Part shown: in pieces, positions 37,906 through 45,450 of the stretch | Layout: each line of letters opens with the position of its first letter | Numbering within the stretch: position 1 is the first letter of the stretch | Assembly: GCF_000285515.1 (NCBI RefSeq) | Contig: NZ_HE610957.1 | Span: 1,243,917 to 1,307,916 of the forward strand | Length of the DNA stretch: 64,000 nucleotides | Direction: 5' to 3' | From: Paenibacillus senegalensis JC66 | Lineage (GTDB): Bacteria > Bacillota > Bacilli > Paenibacillales > NBRC-103111 | Notes under the pieces: model-generated | Database searches by the model: none | What the model was told of the DNA's origin: nothing | What the model saw: the letters and a program-made list of their open reading frames with translations, nothing else | Made by a program: the position numbers and the translations under genes

Positions 37906-38976
37906 TTAGAAACCAAACTCGTAGTATTCGTCTACGTTGTCAATAGTTACAGCTGCCGGCTCGGTTAAGGTGATATCCTCATAGCTCCACATATCCTTGC
38001 CGTCTACCAAAATTTCTTTCGCAATTTGAACTCCCAGCTGGGCAACCTTGTATGGACTGTTTTCACCTGTGGCAAAGTACTTCCCTTCTTTGATCAGGTC
38101 GTACGCAGCTTTGGCTCCATCAGCTGCCGCCACAATGTCGACACCTTCAATACCGGCATTCTCAAGTGCTGTCATCGCTCCAAACAGCATTTGATCGTTC
38201 TCACCCAATACTGTTGTCAAATCGCGATTGGCCGTAACCAAATCCTCTGCCGCTGTCAGGCCTTGCTCTTCTGTCCAAGCTCCCCAGCCTTGTCCGGCAA
38301 CGGTGAATTTCGCTTCTTCATTCGTTGCTTTACCTCTGGAAAGCAATTCACTGTCAAAAGCTTCTGCCAATTCCCAAGCTTCTTCTTCCGAAACTCCGGT
38401 TTTTCCTTCAATAATCCCTGCAAACAGTCCTGTTCTTCTTTCCGTACCGGCTACGTTCCCTTTCGCACCGCTCAGGACAATCGCTTTAATCTCCTGGTCG
38501 CCCATTTTCTCGGCATAAGCCAGTCCAACCAATCTTCCGTTTTGTTTGTTATCGGAATAAACGGTTGTAATATCCTTAGCTCCTTCGCCTACACCACTGT
38601 CCAGGTTAATTACACCGATACCTGCTTCAGCAGCTTTATTAATGCTTGGCACCGCTGCATCCGGTTCAACGCTATCGAGGAAGATCAAATCCATTCCTTG
38701 AGCAATGAAGGTTTCCATATTCTCAGCTTCTTTGGAAGTACTTCCATTGGCATCAAGCACCGTAATGCTCCAGCCTTCTGCTTTAGCGAGCTCCTGAACC
38801 GCTTCGACCAACGAAACAAAGTAAGGAGAATCCTGAGTCTTGATAGCAAAGCCAACCTTGAATTTCTTATCCCCCGATGCTTCATTCCCGCCGGAAGGTG
38901 AAGAAGAGCCGCATCCAGCTACAATCATGACTGCAACCAATCCTATTATGAGTGCTAAAAAACCTTTTTTCTTCAT
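37906..38976 (-). CDS. Sugar ABC transporter substrate-binding lipoprotein (RbsB-type)
   Basis: 356-residue periplasmic-binding-protein-like lipoprotein. The signal peptide FLALIIGLVAVMIVAGCG ends in a lipobox with Cys near residue 21, followed by a Ser/Gly linker and a type I (LacI/RbsB) sugar-binding fold (KVGFAIKTQDSPYFVSL, then INLDSGVGEGAKDITTVYSDNKQNGRLVG). The ligand cannot be read from sequence; rare sugars, polyols or pentoses are all possible. Start ATG 38976 has AAGGGGAG six bases upstream. It is the first gene of the transporter set and has its own promoter with a GntR operator and cre box. Confidence 0.92.
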   Translation of the reverse strand: MKKKGFLALIIGLVAVMIVAGCGSSSPSGGNEASGDKKFKVGFAIKTQDSPYFVSLVEAVQELAKAEGWSITVLDANGSTSKEAENMETFIAQGMDLIFLDSVEPDAAVPSINKAAEAGIGVINLDSGVGEGAKDITTVYSDNKQNGRLVGLAYAEKMGDQEIKAIVLSGAKGNVAGTERRTGLFAGIIEGKTGVSEEEAWELAEAFDSELLSRGKATNEEAKFTVAGQGWGAWTEEQGLTAAEDLVTANRDLTTVLGENDQMLFGAMTALENAGIEGVDIVAAADGAKAAYDLIKEGKYFATGENSPYKVAQLGVQIAKEILVDGKDMWSYEDITLTEPAAVTIDNVDEYYEFGF

Positions 38977-39017
38977 TTCCAACTCCCCTTTAATTTTACT
39001 TTTTCGATACAAAGTAT

Positions 39018-39050
39018 TGTCATGACATTACAATGTTACATGCATTGTAA
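39018..39050. promoter_or_regulatory. GntR operator C (transporter promoter)
   Basis: The palindrome TGTCATGACA at 39018-39027 is the core shared with the other three sites. It is followed by a second inverted repeat, TTACAATG (39028-39035) and CATTGTAA (39043-39050). Both lie just downstream of the -10 box of the transporter promoter. Confidence 0.65.
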
Positions 39051-39078
39051 GTATACAATATCTTGTTAGCGGTTTCAA
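39050..39078 (-). promoter_or_regulatory. Sigma-A promoter of the ABC transporter operon
   Basis: On the minus strand TTGAAA (39073-39078), 17-base spacer, TATACT (39050-39055). About 75 bases before the binding-protein start. A strong match. Confidence 0.8.
39064..39077. promoter_or_regulatory. Catabolite-responsive element (cre) over the transporter -35 box
   Basis: On the minus strand TGAAACCGCTAACA matches all 14 positions of the CcpA consensus TGWAANCGNTNWCA and covers most of the -35 hexamer. Predicted effect: repression when a preferred sugar such as glucose is present. Confidence 0.7.
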
Positions 39079-39252
39079 CCTAAAAATATTGTTATATTAT
39101 GATTAACCTTTGGTAAATTTCTCTCAGAATGGCCAGACTCACCCCCTCCAAAGTGAGAGAAAGCCGGCGTGTCGCAGGTGCTGCGGGCAGATCAAATACA
39201 ATGCCTGCTATTTGAAATGCTTCCTCGCATAAGCTCCACGCCTCAGTCCCTC

Positions 39253-40029
39253 TTACACAATGGTAAATCCGCCGTCTATAATTAATTCGGTTCCGGTAGC
39301 AAAGGAAGCCGAATCTGAAAGCAGATAAATGACGGCGCCCGCCAGTTCTTCCGGTTTGCCCATACGTTTAATGGGGGTTAGCTCCTTCCACAAATCCTGC
39401 CAATCCTGTCTCACGAAGGAGGTTAGCTCTGTAAAGATATAACCCGGACTTATACAGTTTACTCTAATTCCTTTTTCCGCCCATTCAACAGCCAGGGATT
39501 TCGTCAATTGTACAACTCCAGCCTTGGAAGTGTTGTAGGAAGCCTGCAGCTGCGGATAATTCACAATGGTTCCGGACATAGAAGCCGTGTTAACGATGGC
39601 GCCTTGCTTGTTGCGGGCAATCAAATATCTTCCGAATGCCTGCGCCACAAAGAATACACCGTTCAAATTAACATTGATAACTTTCAGCCATTCGTCCGGT
39701 GTTAAATCGACGACCGGCTTTTGAATGACGATCCCTGCATTATTGAACAATAAATCGAGTTTTCCCATCGCCGCATCGGCTTGTTCGATAGCAGCGGCAA
39801 CCTCCTCCGGCTTGGTCACATCAGCCCCGATCGCAATAGCCCGGCGGTTGTACTCACTGGCTATCGACTCGGCGGCAGCCTGCGCCTTTTCCGCCTGCTG
39901 ATCGAGGATAACAATATCAGCCCCAACCGCCGCAATATGCTCGGCAACCGCTTTTCCTATTCCTTGCGCTCCTCCGGTAATAAGAACGACCTTGCCTTCC
40001 AGGGAAAACAACTTTTTGAGAGTATCCAT
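39253..40029 (-). CDS. Short-chain dehydrogenase/reductase
   Basis: Classical SDR of about 258 residues. Cofactor loop LITGGAQGIGKAVAE near 20, DV at 72, LLFNNAGIV near 95, and active-site Ser-Tyr-Lys (TASMSGTI, then ASYNTSKAG) near 145-165. An IDGGFTIV end is typical. Close relatives oxidise sugar alcohols, gluconate-type acids or ketoses; the exact substrate is unknown. Start ATG 40029 (MDTLKKLFSLEGK) has AAGGAG ten bases upstream. It has its own promoter, with a GntR site between -35 and -10. Confidence 0.85.
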   Translation of the reverse strand: MDTLKKLFSLEGKVVLITGGAQGIGKAVAEHIAAVGADIVILDQQAEKAQAAAESIASEYNRRAIAIGADVTKPEEVAAAIEQADAAMGKLDLLFNNAGIVIQKPVVDLTPDEWLKVINVNLNGVFFVAQAFGRYLIARNKQGAIVNTASMSGTIVNYPQLQASYNTSKAGVVQLTKSLAVEWAEKGIRVNCISPGYIFTELTSFVRQDWQDLWKELTPIKRMGKPEELAGAVIYLLSDSASFATGTELIIDGGFTIV

Positions 40030-40054
40030 AAATCCCATTCTCCTTAATCACAAT

Positions 40055-40082
40055 ATTGTATTGTAATGACATTCATAGTCAA
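40055..40082 (-). promoter_or_regulatory. Promoter of the SDR gene
   Basis: On the minus strand TTGACT (40077-40082), 16-base spacer, TACAAT (40055-40060). Fair match; an operator core lies entirely inside the spacer. Confidence 0.55.
40062..40071. promoter_or_regulatory. GntR operator D (SDR promoter spacer)
   Basis: TGTAATGACA, identical to the operator A core read on its other strand. GTATTGTAATGACATT here matches GTATTGTCATGACATT at operator C in 15 of 16 positions. Being between -35 and -10, a bound protein would exclude RNA polymerase. Confidence 0.65.
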
Positions 40083-40138
40083 AATTTAGTTTGCAAACGC
40101 CTTTTTCCTGGTTTTCCTTCTGTTTAACAAAGATTAGC

Positions 40139-41188
40139 TTACTTTTCGCTGTCGATCAGAATCTTAGCTTTTACAAGTCCAGGTGTTTTGAACATGTTAA
40201 ACGCATCTGCGATTTCACTCAAAGGAACTTTTTTGAAAATAAAGGAATCGTCAAGCTTAAACTCTCCGGTTTTGATATAATGGGCAGTTTGCTCCCACTC
40301 CTTGCCCGGGAAGTCCGCACTGTACGACATCCATGAGCCGGTCAGGCAGAATTCCTTGCGGTTGAGATGTTCCCACTCTTCTACCGTGAAGGAGATTTCC
40401 TTGGTTGGGGTACCAATTAAACAAACTCCCCCTTTATTGGCTGCCAATTCAAACGACATTTTCATAGTCGCCGTGCTTCCGGCCGTTTCGTAAACATAAT
40501 CAAACCCTCTGCCGCCAGTAAATGATTTGGCCAGGTCAATGAAGCCATCTTTCATAGTATTAACACATTCATCAGCTCCAAATTTTTTCGCAAGAGCTAG
40601 CCGTTCATCGCTAATATCAAATACGACTACCTTGGCTGCTCCGAAGATTTTGGCCCACTGCATGGTAAACAGACCGATGGTTCCCCCACCTAATATAGCC
40701 ACCGTTCCTCCAGCCTTATAATCCAGGCGGTTCAACCCGTGTAGAGCAACCGTTATCGGTTCAAAGAAAGCCCCGTGCTCAAAGCTGATGGAATCGTCAA
40801 ACTTGACAGCATTTTTTTCCGGCACAACGACATACTCGGCAAAACTGCCAAATTGTCTCGAACCTATAAAGCTGTAATGCTTGCAAAGAGCATAATCGCC
40901 CTTCTGGCAGTCCTCACATTTGAAGCAGGGAATGAGCGGAACACCCGCCACCTTATCGCCTACTTTCAAGCTTTCTACCCCTTCCCCGATTTCGCACACA
41001 ACACCGGAGAATTCGTGACCCAGAACATTAGGGTAATAATGAGACGCATCTCCATTTACCCTTGGGAGGTCAGAACCGCATATGCCGGTATATTTTACTT
41101 TAATCAATACTTGTCCCGCTTCAGGAGAGGGCGTTGGAATTTCTTCAAAGCGCAAATCCTCTCTAGCGTGCAGTACTCCTGCTTTCAT
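40139..41188 (-). CDS. Zinc-dependent dehydrogenase 3, galactitol-1-phosphate 5-dehydrogenase-like
   Basis: 349-residue MDR enzyme very like E. coli GatD in its motifs: TGICGSDLPRV, HYYPNVLGHEFSG, PLIPCFKCEDCQKGDYALC (structural zinc), FIGSRQFGSFAEYVVV and LTGSWMSYSADFPGKEWE. GatD oxidises galactitol-1-phosphate to tagatose-6-phosphate. Because this cluster uses an ABC transporter, which delivers unphosphorylated sugars, the substrate may instead be a free polyol or the product of one of the kinases. Start ATG 41188 (MKAGVLHARED) has GGAG eleven bases upstream. It follows a kinase gene by about 30 bases. Confidence 0.82.
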   Translation of the reverse strand: MKAGVLHAREDLRFEEIPTPSPEAGQVLIKVKYTGICGSDLPRVNGDASHYYPNVLGHEFSGVVCEIGEGVESLKVGDKVAGVPLIPCFKCEDCQKGDYALCKHYSFIGSRQFGSFAEYVVVPEKNAVKFDDSISFEHGAFFEPITVALHGLNRLDYKAGGTVAILGGGTIGLFTMQWAKIFGAAKVVVFDISDERLALAKKFGADECVNTMKDGFIDLAKSFTGGRGFDYVYETAGSTATMKMSFELAANKGGVCLIGTPTKEISFTVEEWEHLNRKEFCLTGSWMSYSADFPGKEWEQTAHYIKTGEFKLDDSFIFKKVPLSEIADAFNMFKTPGLVKAKILIDSEK

Positions 41189-41216
41189 TGCTGCATCCAC
41201 TCCTTACCCAGCCCAA

Positions 41217-42704
41217 TCAATTGCTGAAAGTATGTTTTAACTGTTCATATAGTTCCAAGTACCGTTTCATAGAAGCTTGATAAATTGCATGGTTCTCCAT
41301 GTCCGGTTCTTGAGCTCTCGTTATGCTGACTGTTTCAGCAACTGCTTCTTCAAAGCTGTCGTACATGCCGACACCAACCCCTGCCAAAAGCGCTGCTCCC
41401 AATGTGGTGGCTGTATCTGATGCGGGGACCGTAATTTTGCATCCTGTTACATCTGCATACATTTGTACCCACAACCGGCTGTTGGCCGCTCCGCCCATCG
41501 CCCTGAAATCCAGCTCATGAATGTTAACTCCAGCTTCTTCCGCGACCTTTAAGTTATGCTGAACGGAAAACACAACGCCTTCCATAGCTGCACGGATCAT
41601 GTGTCCCTTTGTCTTATCGAAGCCGAGCCCGTAAAACACCGCCTTCGCATCCGGATTCCAGATCGGACAGCGTTCCCCTGCCATATAAGGCAGAAACAGA
41701 ACACCGTCCGCTCCAGGCGGAACTTCTCCTGCTAAAGCGGTTAATTCGTCGAAGGATTTGCCTTCTCCCAGCTGCTGCTTGAACCACCGCAGAACGCCTC
41801 CCCCGCCAACGGTTCCTGCTTGAAGCAGCCACAAATCCGGCACGACATGAGGGCCGAATATCAATTGCGGATGGGCTATCGGCTGATCCTCGCAAATGCT
41901 GATCCCCCCTGCCTGTCCACCTTGAATCTGGGTTTGCTTGGGAAGATGGACACCGGCTCCCAACGTGCCGCAAGCCGCATCCAATCCACCGGCAACAACC
42001 GGTATTCCTTCCACCAAGGAGGTCATTTCCGCAGCCTCTTTCGTGACGGTCCCGATAATGTCATGGCATTGGTAAATCGTTTCCGGCACCTTATCCAGAG
42101 ACAGCCCCATCGCTTTGGCAAGCGCTTCGTCATAGGTACAGGTTTTGGTGTTATAAAAATGCAAGCCATAGTTTTGACATTTATCCGATGCCATAACACC
42201 GGTAAGCTTCATCCCTATATAACTATTGCTCTGTAAAAAGGTATACGTGTTATTATAAATTTCAGGCATCGTTTCCTTGAACCATATCAACTTGGGTGTT
42301 GTGTACGCAGGCAAAAAAGCGTTGCCGGCCACCTCGAAGATGTTGTCGGCCCCAACTTCGCTGATGACACGTGCGGCAATATCCTTTGCACGCGTATCCA
42401 TCCAAATCGGTGTATTCGCTAAACAATTGCCTTCTCTATCTACAGGTATGGCCGACCAGCCTTGACCGGCAATTCCGATTCCGGTAATTTGTGACGGGTT
42501 TATTTCGCCTTTTGCCAGGCAATCCTTGATCCCCAGGCAAACACCCTCCCACCATTCCTCCGGATTCTGCTCCACCCAGCCTGCATTTGGATAGTAAAGG
42601 TTGTATTCTTGACTGGATTGGGAAATTACCTCTCCTCTTTTATTAAAGACAGCAATTTTGCAGGCAGAGGTTCCTATATCAATTCCTAGCAGCAGGTTTT
42701 CCAT
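41217..42704 (-). CDS. FGGY-family carbohydrate kinase 1 (xylulokinase-like)
   Basis: 495-residue sugar kinase. The N-terminal ATP-grasp phosphate loop is LLGIDIGTSACKIAVF; GWVEQNPEEWWEG follows; the catalytic base lies in VAGGLDAACGTLGAG near residue 240; ADATGCK-type and MGGAANSRLWVQMYADVTG motifs close the protein. FGGY members phosphorylate xylulose, ribulose, fuculose, glycerol, erythritol and others, so the exact sugar is open. Start ATG 42704 (MENLLLGID) has AGAGG eight bases upstream. It is adjacent to a second, clearly different FGGY kinase. Confidence 0.87.
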   Translation of the reverse strand: MENLLLGIDIGTSACKIAVFNKRGEVISQSSQEYNLYYPNAGWVEQNPEEWWEGVCLGIKDCLAKGEINPSQITGIGIAGQGWSAIPVDREGNCLANTPIWMDTRAKDIAARVISEVGADNIFEVAGNAFLPAYTTPKLIWFKETMPEIYNNTYTFLQSNSYIGMKLTGVMASDKCQNYGLHFYNTKTCTYDEALAKAMGLSLDKVPETIYQCHDIIGTVTKEAAEMTSLVEGIPVVAGGLDAACGTLGAGVHLPKQTQIQGGQAGGISICEDQPIAHPQLIFGPHVVPDLWLLQAGTVGGGGVLRWFKQQLGEGKSFDELTALAGEVPPGADGVLFLPYMAGERCPIWNPDAKAVFYGLGFDKTKGHMIRAAMEGVVFSVQHNLKVAEEAGVNIHELDFRAMGGAANSRLWVQMYADVTGCKITVPASDTATTLGAALLAGVGVGMYDSFEEAVAETVSITRAQEPDMENHAIYQASMKRYLELYEQLKHTFSN

Positions 42705-42816
42705 TTCGATGGCCTCTTTCATCCTTGACTAATTTGCTTTTCCAGCACTTGCTGAGCAGCTTCATCTTGTCTATTTCCAATAAGGCTGACATTTTCATGC
42801 TTCACTCGAAGCAATT

Positions 42817-44337
42817 TTACTTAGCCATTTTTGCAAAAACATCTTTCAGCGCAAAGTAGCACTCGTCGAATAGCTCCTTAACCGGCTGATAAGCGGAAAC
42901 CGCTTCCGGGTTCGGCACATGCGTATGATTAATGTCCAGAAACTGATGAATGACATTAAAATCCTTATACAAGCCTACACCGACGCCGCCTGTAACAGCT
43001 GCTCCCATAGAGCTTGCCTCTTCCAGCAAATTGGGAACCATAACCTTGGCGTTGTAAATATCCGCCATCATTTGCCGCCACACGGCGCCTTTTGCACCAC
43101 CGCCGATCACAATCATTTCCTCAATGCTTACTTGTTTGCGGAGTATTTCCAAAATGATGGAGAGATTCATAGTTACGCCTTCCAGGACACTCCTGATCAG
43201 ATCTCCCCGTTGATTCTCCGATTTCAGTCCGATAAAGGCGCCTTTGGCATCAGCATCCCACCTGGGAGCCCTTTCTCCAAGAAGATACGGGAGGAAGATG
43301 AGTCCATTTGAGCCTACGGGAGATTGTTCAATTTGGGCGTTCATATAATCATAAGCTGATCGGCCGCTTTCTTCCGCCTGATGCATTTCATATTGGCCTA
43401 TCGTATTCTTCAGCCATTGGTAGGCTCCGCCAGCCGTTTGCATCGTCCCGTTCGGGGCATACAAGCCAGGAACGATGTGCGCCCAAGTAACCGTACGCAT
43501 CTCATCATCGAAAATCGGTTTTTCTGCGGCAGTTGTAACCCAAGCAGATGTTCCTATGGAGCAGTAGGTTTTCCCCGGACTTATCGATCCTGCTCCAACA
43601 CTTGCCGTAACCCCATCCCCGCCGCCAAGTACAACCGGTGTTCCTGCGGCTAATCCAGTCGCTTCAGCCGCTTCCCTTGTAACCTCTCCGGCCACGAAGG
43701 TGGAAGGCTTTAACTCAGGCAGCTTATCCGGATCTATCCCGGCATAGGTAATAATTTCTTCCGACCACTGCAAATTCGCCAAATCGAAACATCCGTTGCT
43801 GTTGCCATCTGAATAATCCGTATAAAAATTCCCAGTCAAACGAGCTACGATAAAATCTTTGGCATTCAAGGTTTTATAAGTTTGCTCGTAAATGTCCGGC
43901 TCATGATCCCGAACCCACATCAATTTTTGAATGCCGTAAGAGGCTGTATTGCGATGGCCTACAATATGATAAAAATCTTTTTGACTGATATGATTTTCAA
44001 TTTGGGCGACCTGCTCTTGAGCCCGTTGATCAGCCCAAATAATCGCTTTCCGCAAAGGGTTGCCCTTTCTATCCACACATAGGCAGCCCATCATTTGCCC
44101 GCTGAAACTGACAACAGCAATATCTTGAGGATTAATGCCCAAAGAGCTGATTAATTTCTTGCTTGTGAGGCATACGGCCTTCCACCAGTCCTCCGCATCC
44201 TGCTCAGCCCAAGTGCCGTTGAAATAATCCGTATCATAAGATACGACATGACTTCCGATCAGCTTGCCGTCTTCAGAAAATAATGTTGCCTTATTTCCCG
44301 ACGTGCCTATATCATGGGCCAATATATATTTAGTCAT
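42817..44337 (-). CDS. FGGY-family carbohydrate kinase 2 (xylulokinase-like)
   Basis: 506 residues. It has the YILAHDIGTSGNKATLF phosphate loop, GTWAEQDAEDWW, catalytic Asp in VLGGGDGVTASVGAG near 240 and VIGGGAKGAVWRQMMADIYNA near the C-terminus. It is only distantly similar to the adjacent kinase, so the pair is not a recent duplication; the two probably act on different ketoses or at different steps. Start ATG 44337 (MTKYILAHD) was chosen over an in-frame TTG at 44352 because TTGGAG then serves as the binding site. It lies 66 bases after the second gntR gene. Confidence 0.87.
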   Translation of the reverse strand: MTKYILAHDIGTSGNKATLFSEDGKLIGSHVVSYDTDYFNGTWAEQDAEDWWKAVCLTSKKLISSLGINPQDIAVVSFSGQMMGCLCVDRKGNPLRKAIIWADQRAQEQVAQIENHISQKDFYHIVGHRNTASYGIQKLMWVRDHEPDIYEQTYKTLNAKDFIVARLTGNFYTDYSDGNSNGCFDLANLQWSEEIITYAGIDPDKLPELKPSTFVAGEVTREAAEATGLAAGTPVVLGGGDGVTASVGAGSISPGKTYCSIGTSAWVTTAAEKPIFDDEMRTVTWAHIVPGLYAPNGTMQTAGGAYQWLKNTIGQYEMHQAEESGRSAYDYMNAQIEQSPVGSNGLIFLPYLLGERAPRWDADAKGAFIGLKSENQRGDLIRSVLEGVTMNLSIILEILRKQVSIEEMIVIGGGAKGAVWRQMMADIYNAKVMVPNLLEEASSMGAAVTGGVGVGLYKDFNVIHQFLDINHTHVPNPEAVSAYQPVKELFDECYFALKDVFAKMAK

Positions 44338-44403
44338 GCTCTCACACTCCAAATTCCATTCATATACCTTAAGTTTTAATCTCGATGATATTGATTATTT
44401 GGA

Positions 44404-45165
44404 TTAGCCATTTTGATTCGCGGATATGGTAACCTCGAACCGGTTTCGATCCCCTCGATATCTGGCTAAAGAGTATTCTATCGGCACGTCGTACATGTTG
44501 AAGCCAGTAGAAATAAACTGCTGGATTGCCTGTCCCCTGCTAATATTCAGATGCTTTATATCATAATCTTGTGCATCTACCGCTTCGATAAAACGACGGA
44601 TCTTATAGATTTGAGTGTCGTCATGTGAAGCCAAGACCGGATACAAGGATTCCTTGGACAGATCATGCTCCAAAACAAATCGGCATTTCTCGTATGGAAG
44701 ATACGTCTTGACCATGACAATGGGCTCTTCATCCGCAAACCGTTGCCGATGAATGTAAATGACTTTATCCTTCGGCTGCAGATTAAGTTCATTAGCCACA
44801 TAGTCGGGGGCTTCCAGCACATCAAAATCGAGCAGCTCCGTATGCGGTGTTCTGCCTAACTGGGCGATTTGATCATTAAAAGAACCTAGAGCCTGAATAA
44901 AACTTTGTTCAATTTTCGGCTTTGCTACAAAGGTGCCCTTGCTCTTCACACGATACAGCCAGCCTTCCTGGACCAGCTCTGTAATCGCTTGCCTAACTGT
45001 CGTACGGCTAATCTGGAACATGAGGCTCAGCTCATTTTCCGTTGGGATCATGCTTCCAATCTTATAACGTCCCTCTTTAATTTCTGATAGAATGAGTTCC
45101 TTTAGCTGAAAATATAAAGGTATGGGCACAGACTTATCCAGTTGCAAATTCTTCAATATCATCAT
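44404..45165 (-). CDS. GntR-family (HutC/UTRA) transcriptional regulator 2
   Basis: 253 residues with the same layout as the first GntR of this block. The winged helix reads VPIPLYFQLKELILSEI and TENELSLMFQISRTTVRQAI, nearly identical to the paralogue in the DNA-recognition helix (ISRxTVRQAIxEL), while the UTRA effector domain (after about residue 85) is much more diverged. This predicts similar operators but different effectors. First gene of the leftward set, upstream of both kinases. Either of two adjacent ATGs (45165, 45162) follows GAAGGA. Divergent from the 3-epimerase gene. Confidence 0.9.
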   Translation of the reverse strand: MMILKNLQLDKSVPIPLYFQLKELILSEIKEGRYKIGSMIPTENELSLMFQISRTTVRQAITELVQEGWLYRVKSKGTFVAKPKIEQSFIQALGSFNDQIAQLGRTPHTELLDFDVLEAPDYVANELNLQPKDKVIYIHRQRFADEEPIVMVKTYLPYEKCRFVLEHDLSKESLYPVLASHDDTQIYKIRRFIEAVDAQDYDIKHLNISRGQAIQQFISTGFNMYDVPIEYSLARYRGDRNRFEVTISANQNG

Positions 45166-45188
45166 TCCTTCGTTTCCAGTAATAGTAG

Positions 45189-45204
45189 GGCTTTATATAA
45201 AGCC
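45189..45204. promoter_or_regulatory. Palindrome downstream of the second gntR -10 box
   Basis: GGCTTTATATAAAGCC is a perfect 16-base palindrome, 10 bases downstream of a perfect TATAAT (minus strand, 45214-45219) that lacks a good -35. Candidate autoregulatory operator of GntR 2. Confidence 0.45.
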
Positions 45205-45294
45205 ACACCGGTAATTATACCTTATCCTTAGACTTTGGCCCCCATTCTTATTGTAACTTGCCCTGCTATTTTCGAAAATAATGATCTTCCTGCC

Positions 45295-45324
45295 TTGACA
45301 GATGACTTCATAACTTCTTATTAT
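45295..45324 (+). promoter_or_regulatory. Promoter of the 3-epimerase gene
   Basis: TTGACA (45295-45300), 18-base spacer, TATTAT (45319-45324). Good hexamers with a slightly long spacer. Confidence 0.6.
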
Positions 45325-45349
45325 TTAATGAGACATCTCAATATTATAT

Positions 45350-45367
45350 TGTCACTATATAGTAACA
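45350..45367. promoter_or_regulatory. Palindromic operator E upstream of the 3-epimerase
   Basis: TGTCACTATATAGTAACA is palindromic except at one pair. It lies 26 bases after the -10 box. The arms (TGTCAC, GTAACA) resemble the TGT...ACA ends of operators A-D, but the spacing differs and the TATATA centre is shared with the palindrome at 45189. Confidence 0.45.
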
Positions 45368-45405
45368 TAGAAAATCTAGCAATACAATTATGTCCCTATT
45401 AATTT

Positions 45406-45419
45406 TGAAAGCCGTTTCA
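45406..45419. promoter_or_regulatory. Possible cre site upstream of the 3-epimerase
   Basis: TGAAAGCCGTTTCA fits the CcpA consensus at all but one of the fixed positions (the central G). The TGAAA and TTTCA arms are perfect. Located downstream of the promoter, where a bound CcpA could act as a roadblock. Confidence 0.45.
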
Positions 45420-45450
45420 CCCTAGTCTCTACTATAGTTTGGAGGAGTTA

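Noticed and set aside
40082..40110. cre-like TGCAAACGCCTTTT near the SDR promoter
   Set aside because: About four mismatches to the CcpA consensus, too weak to support.
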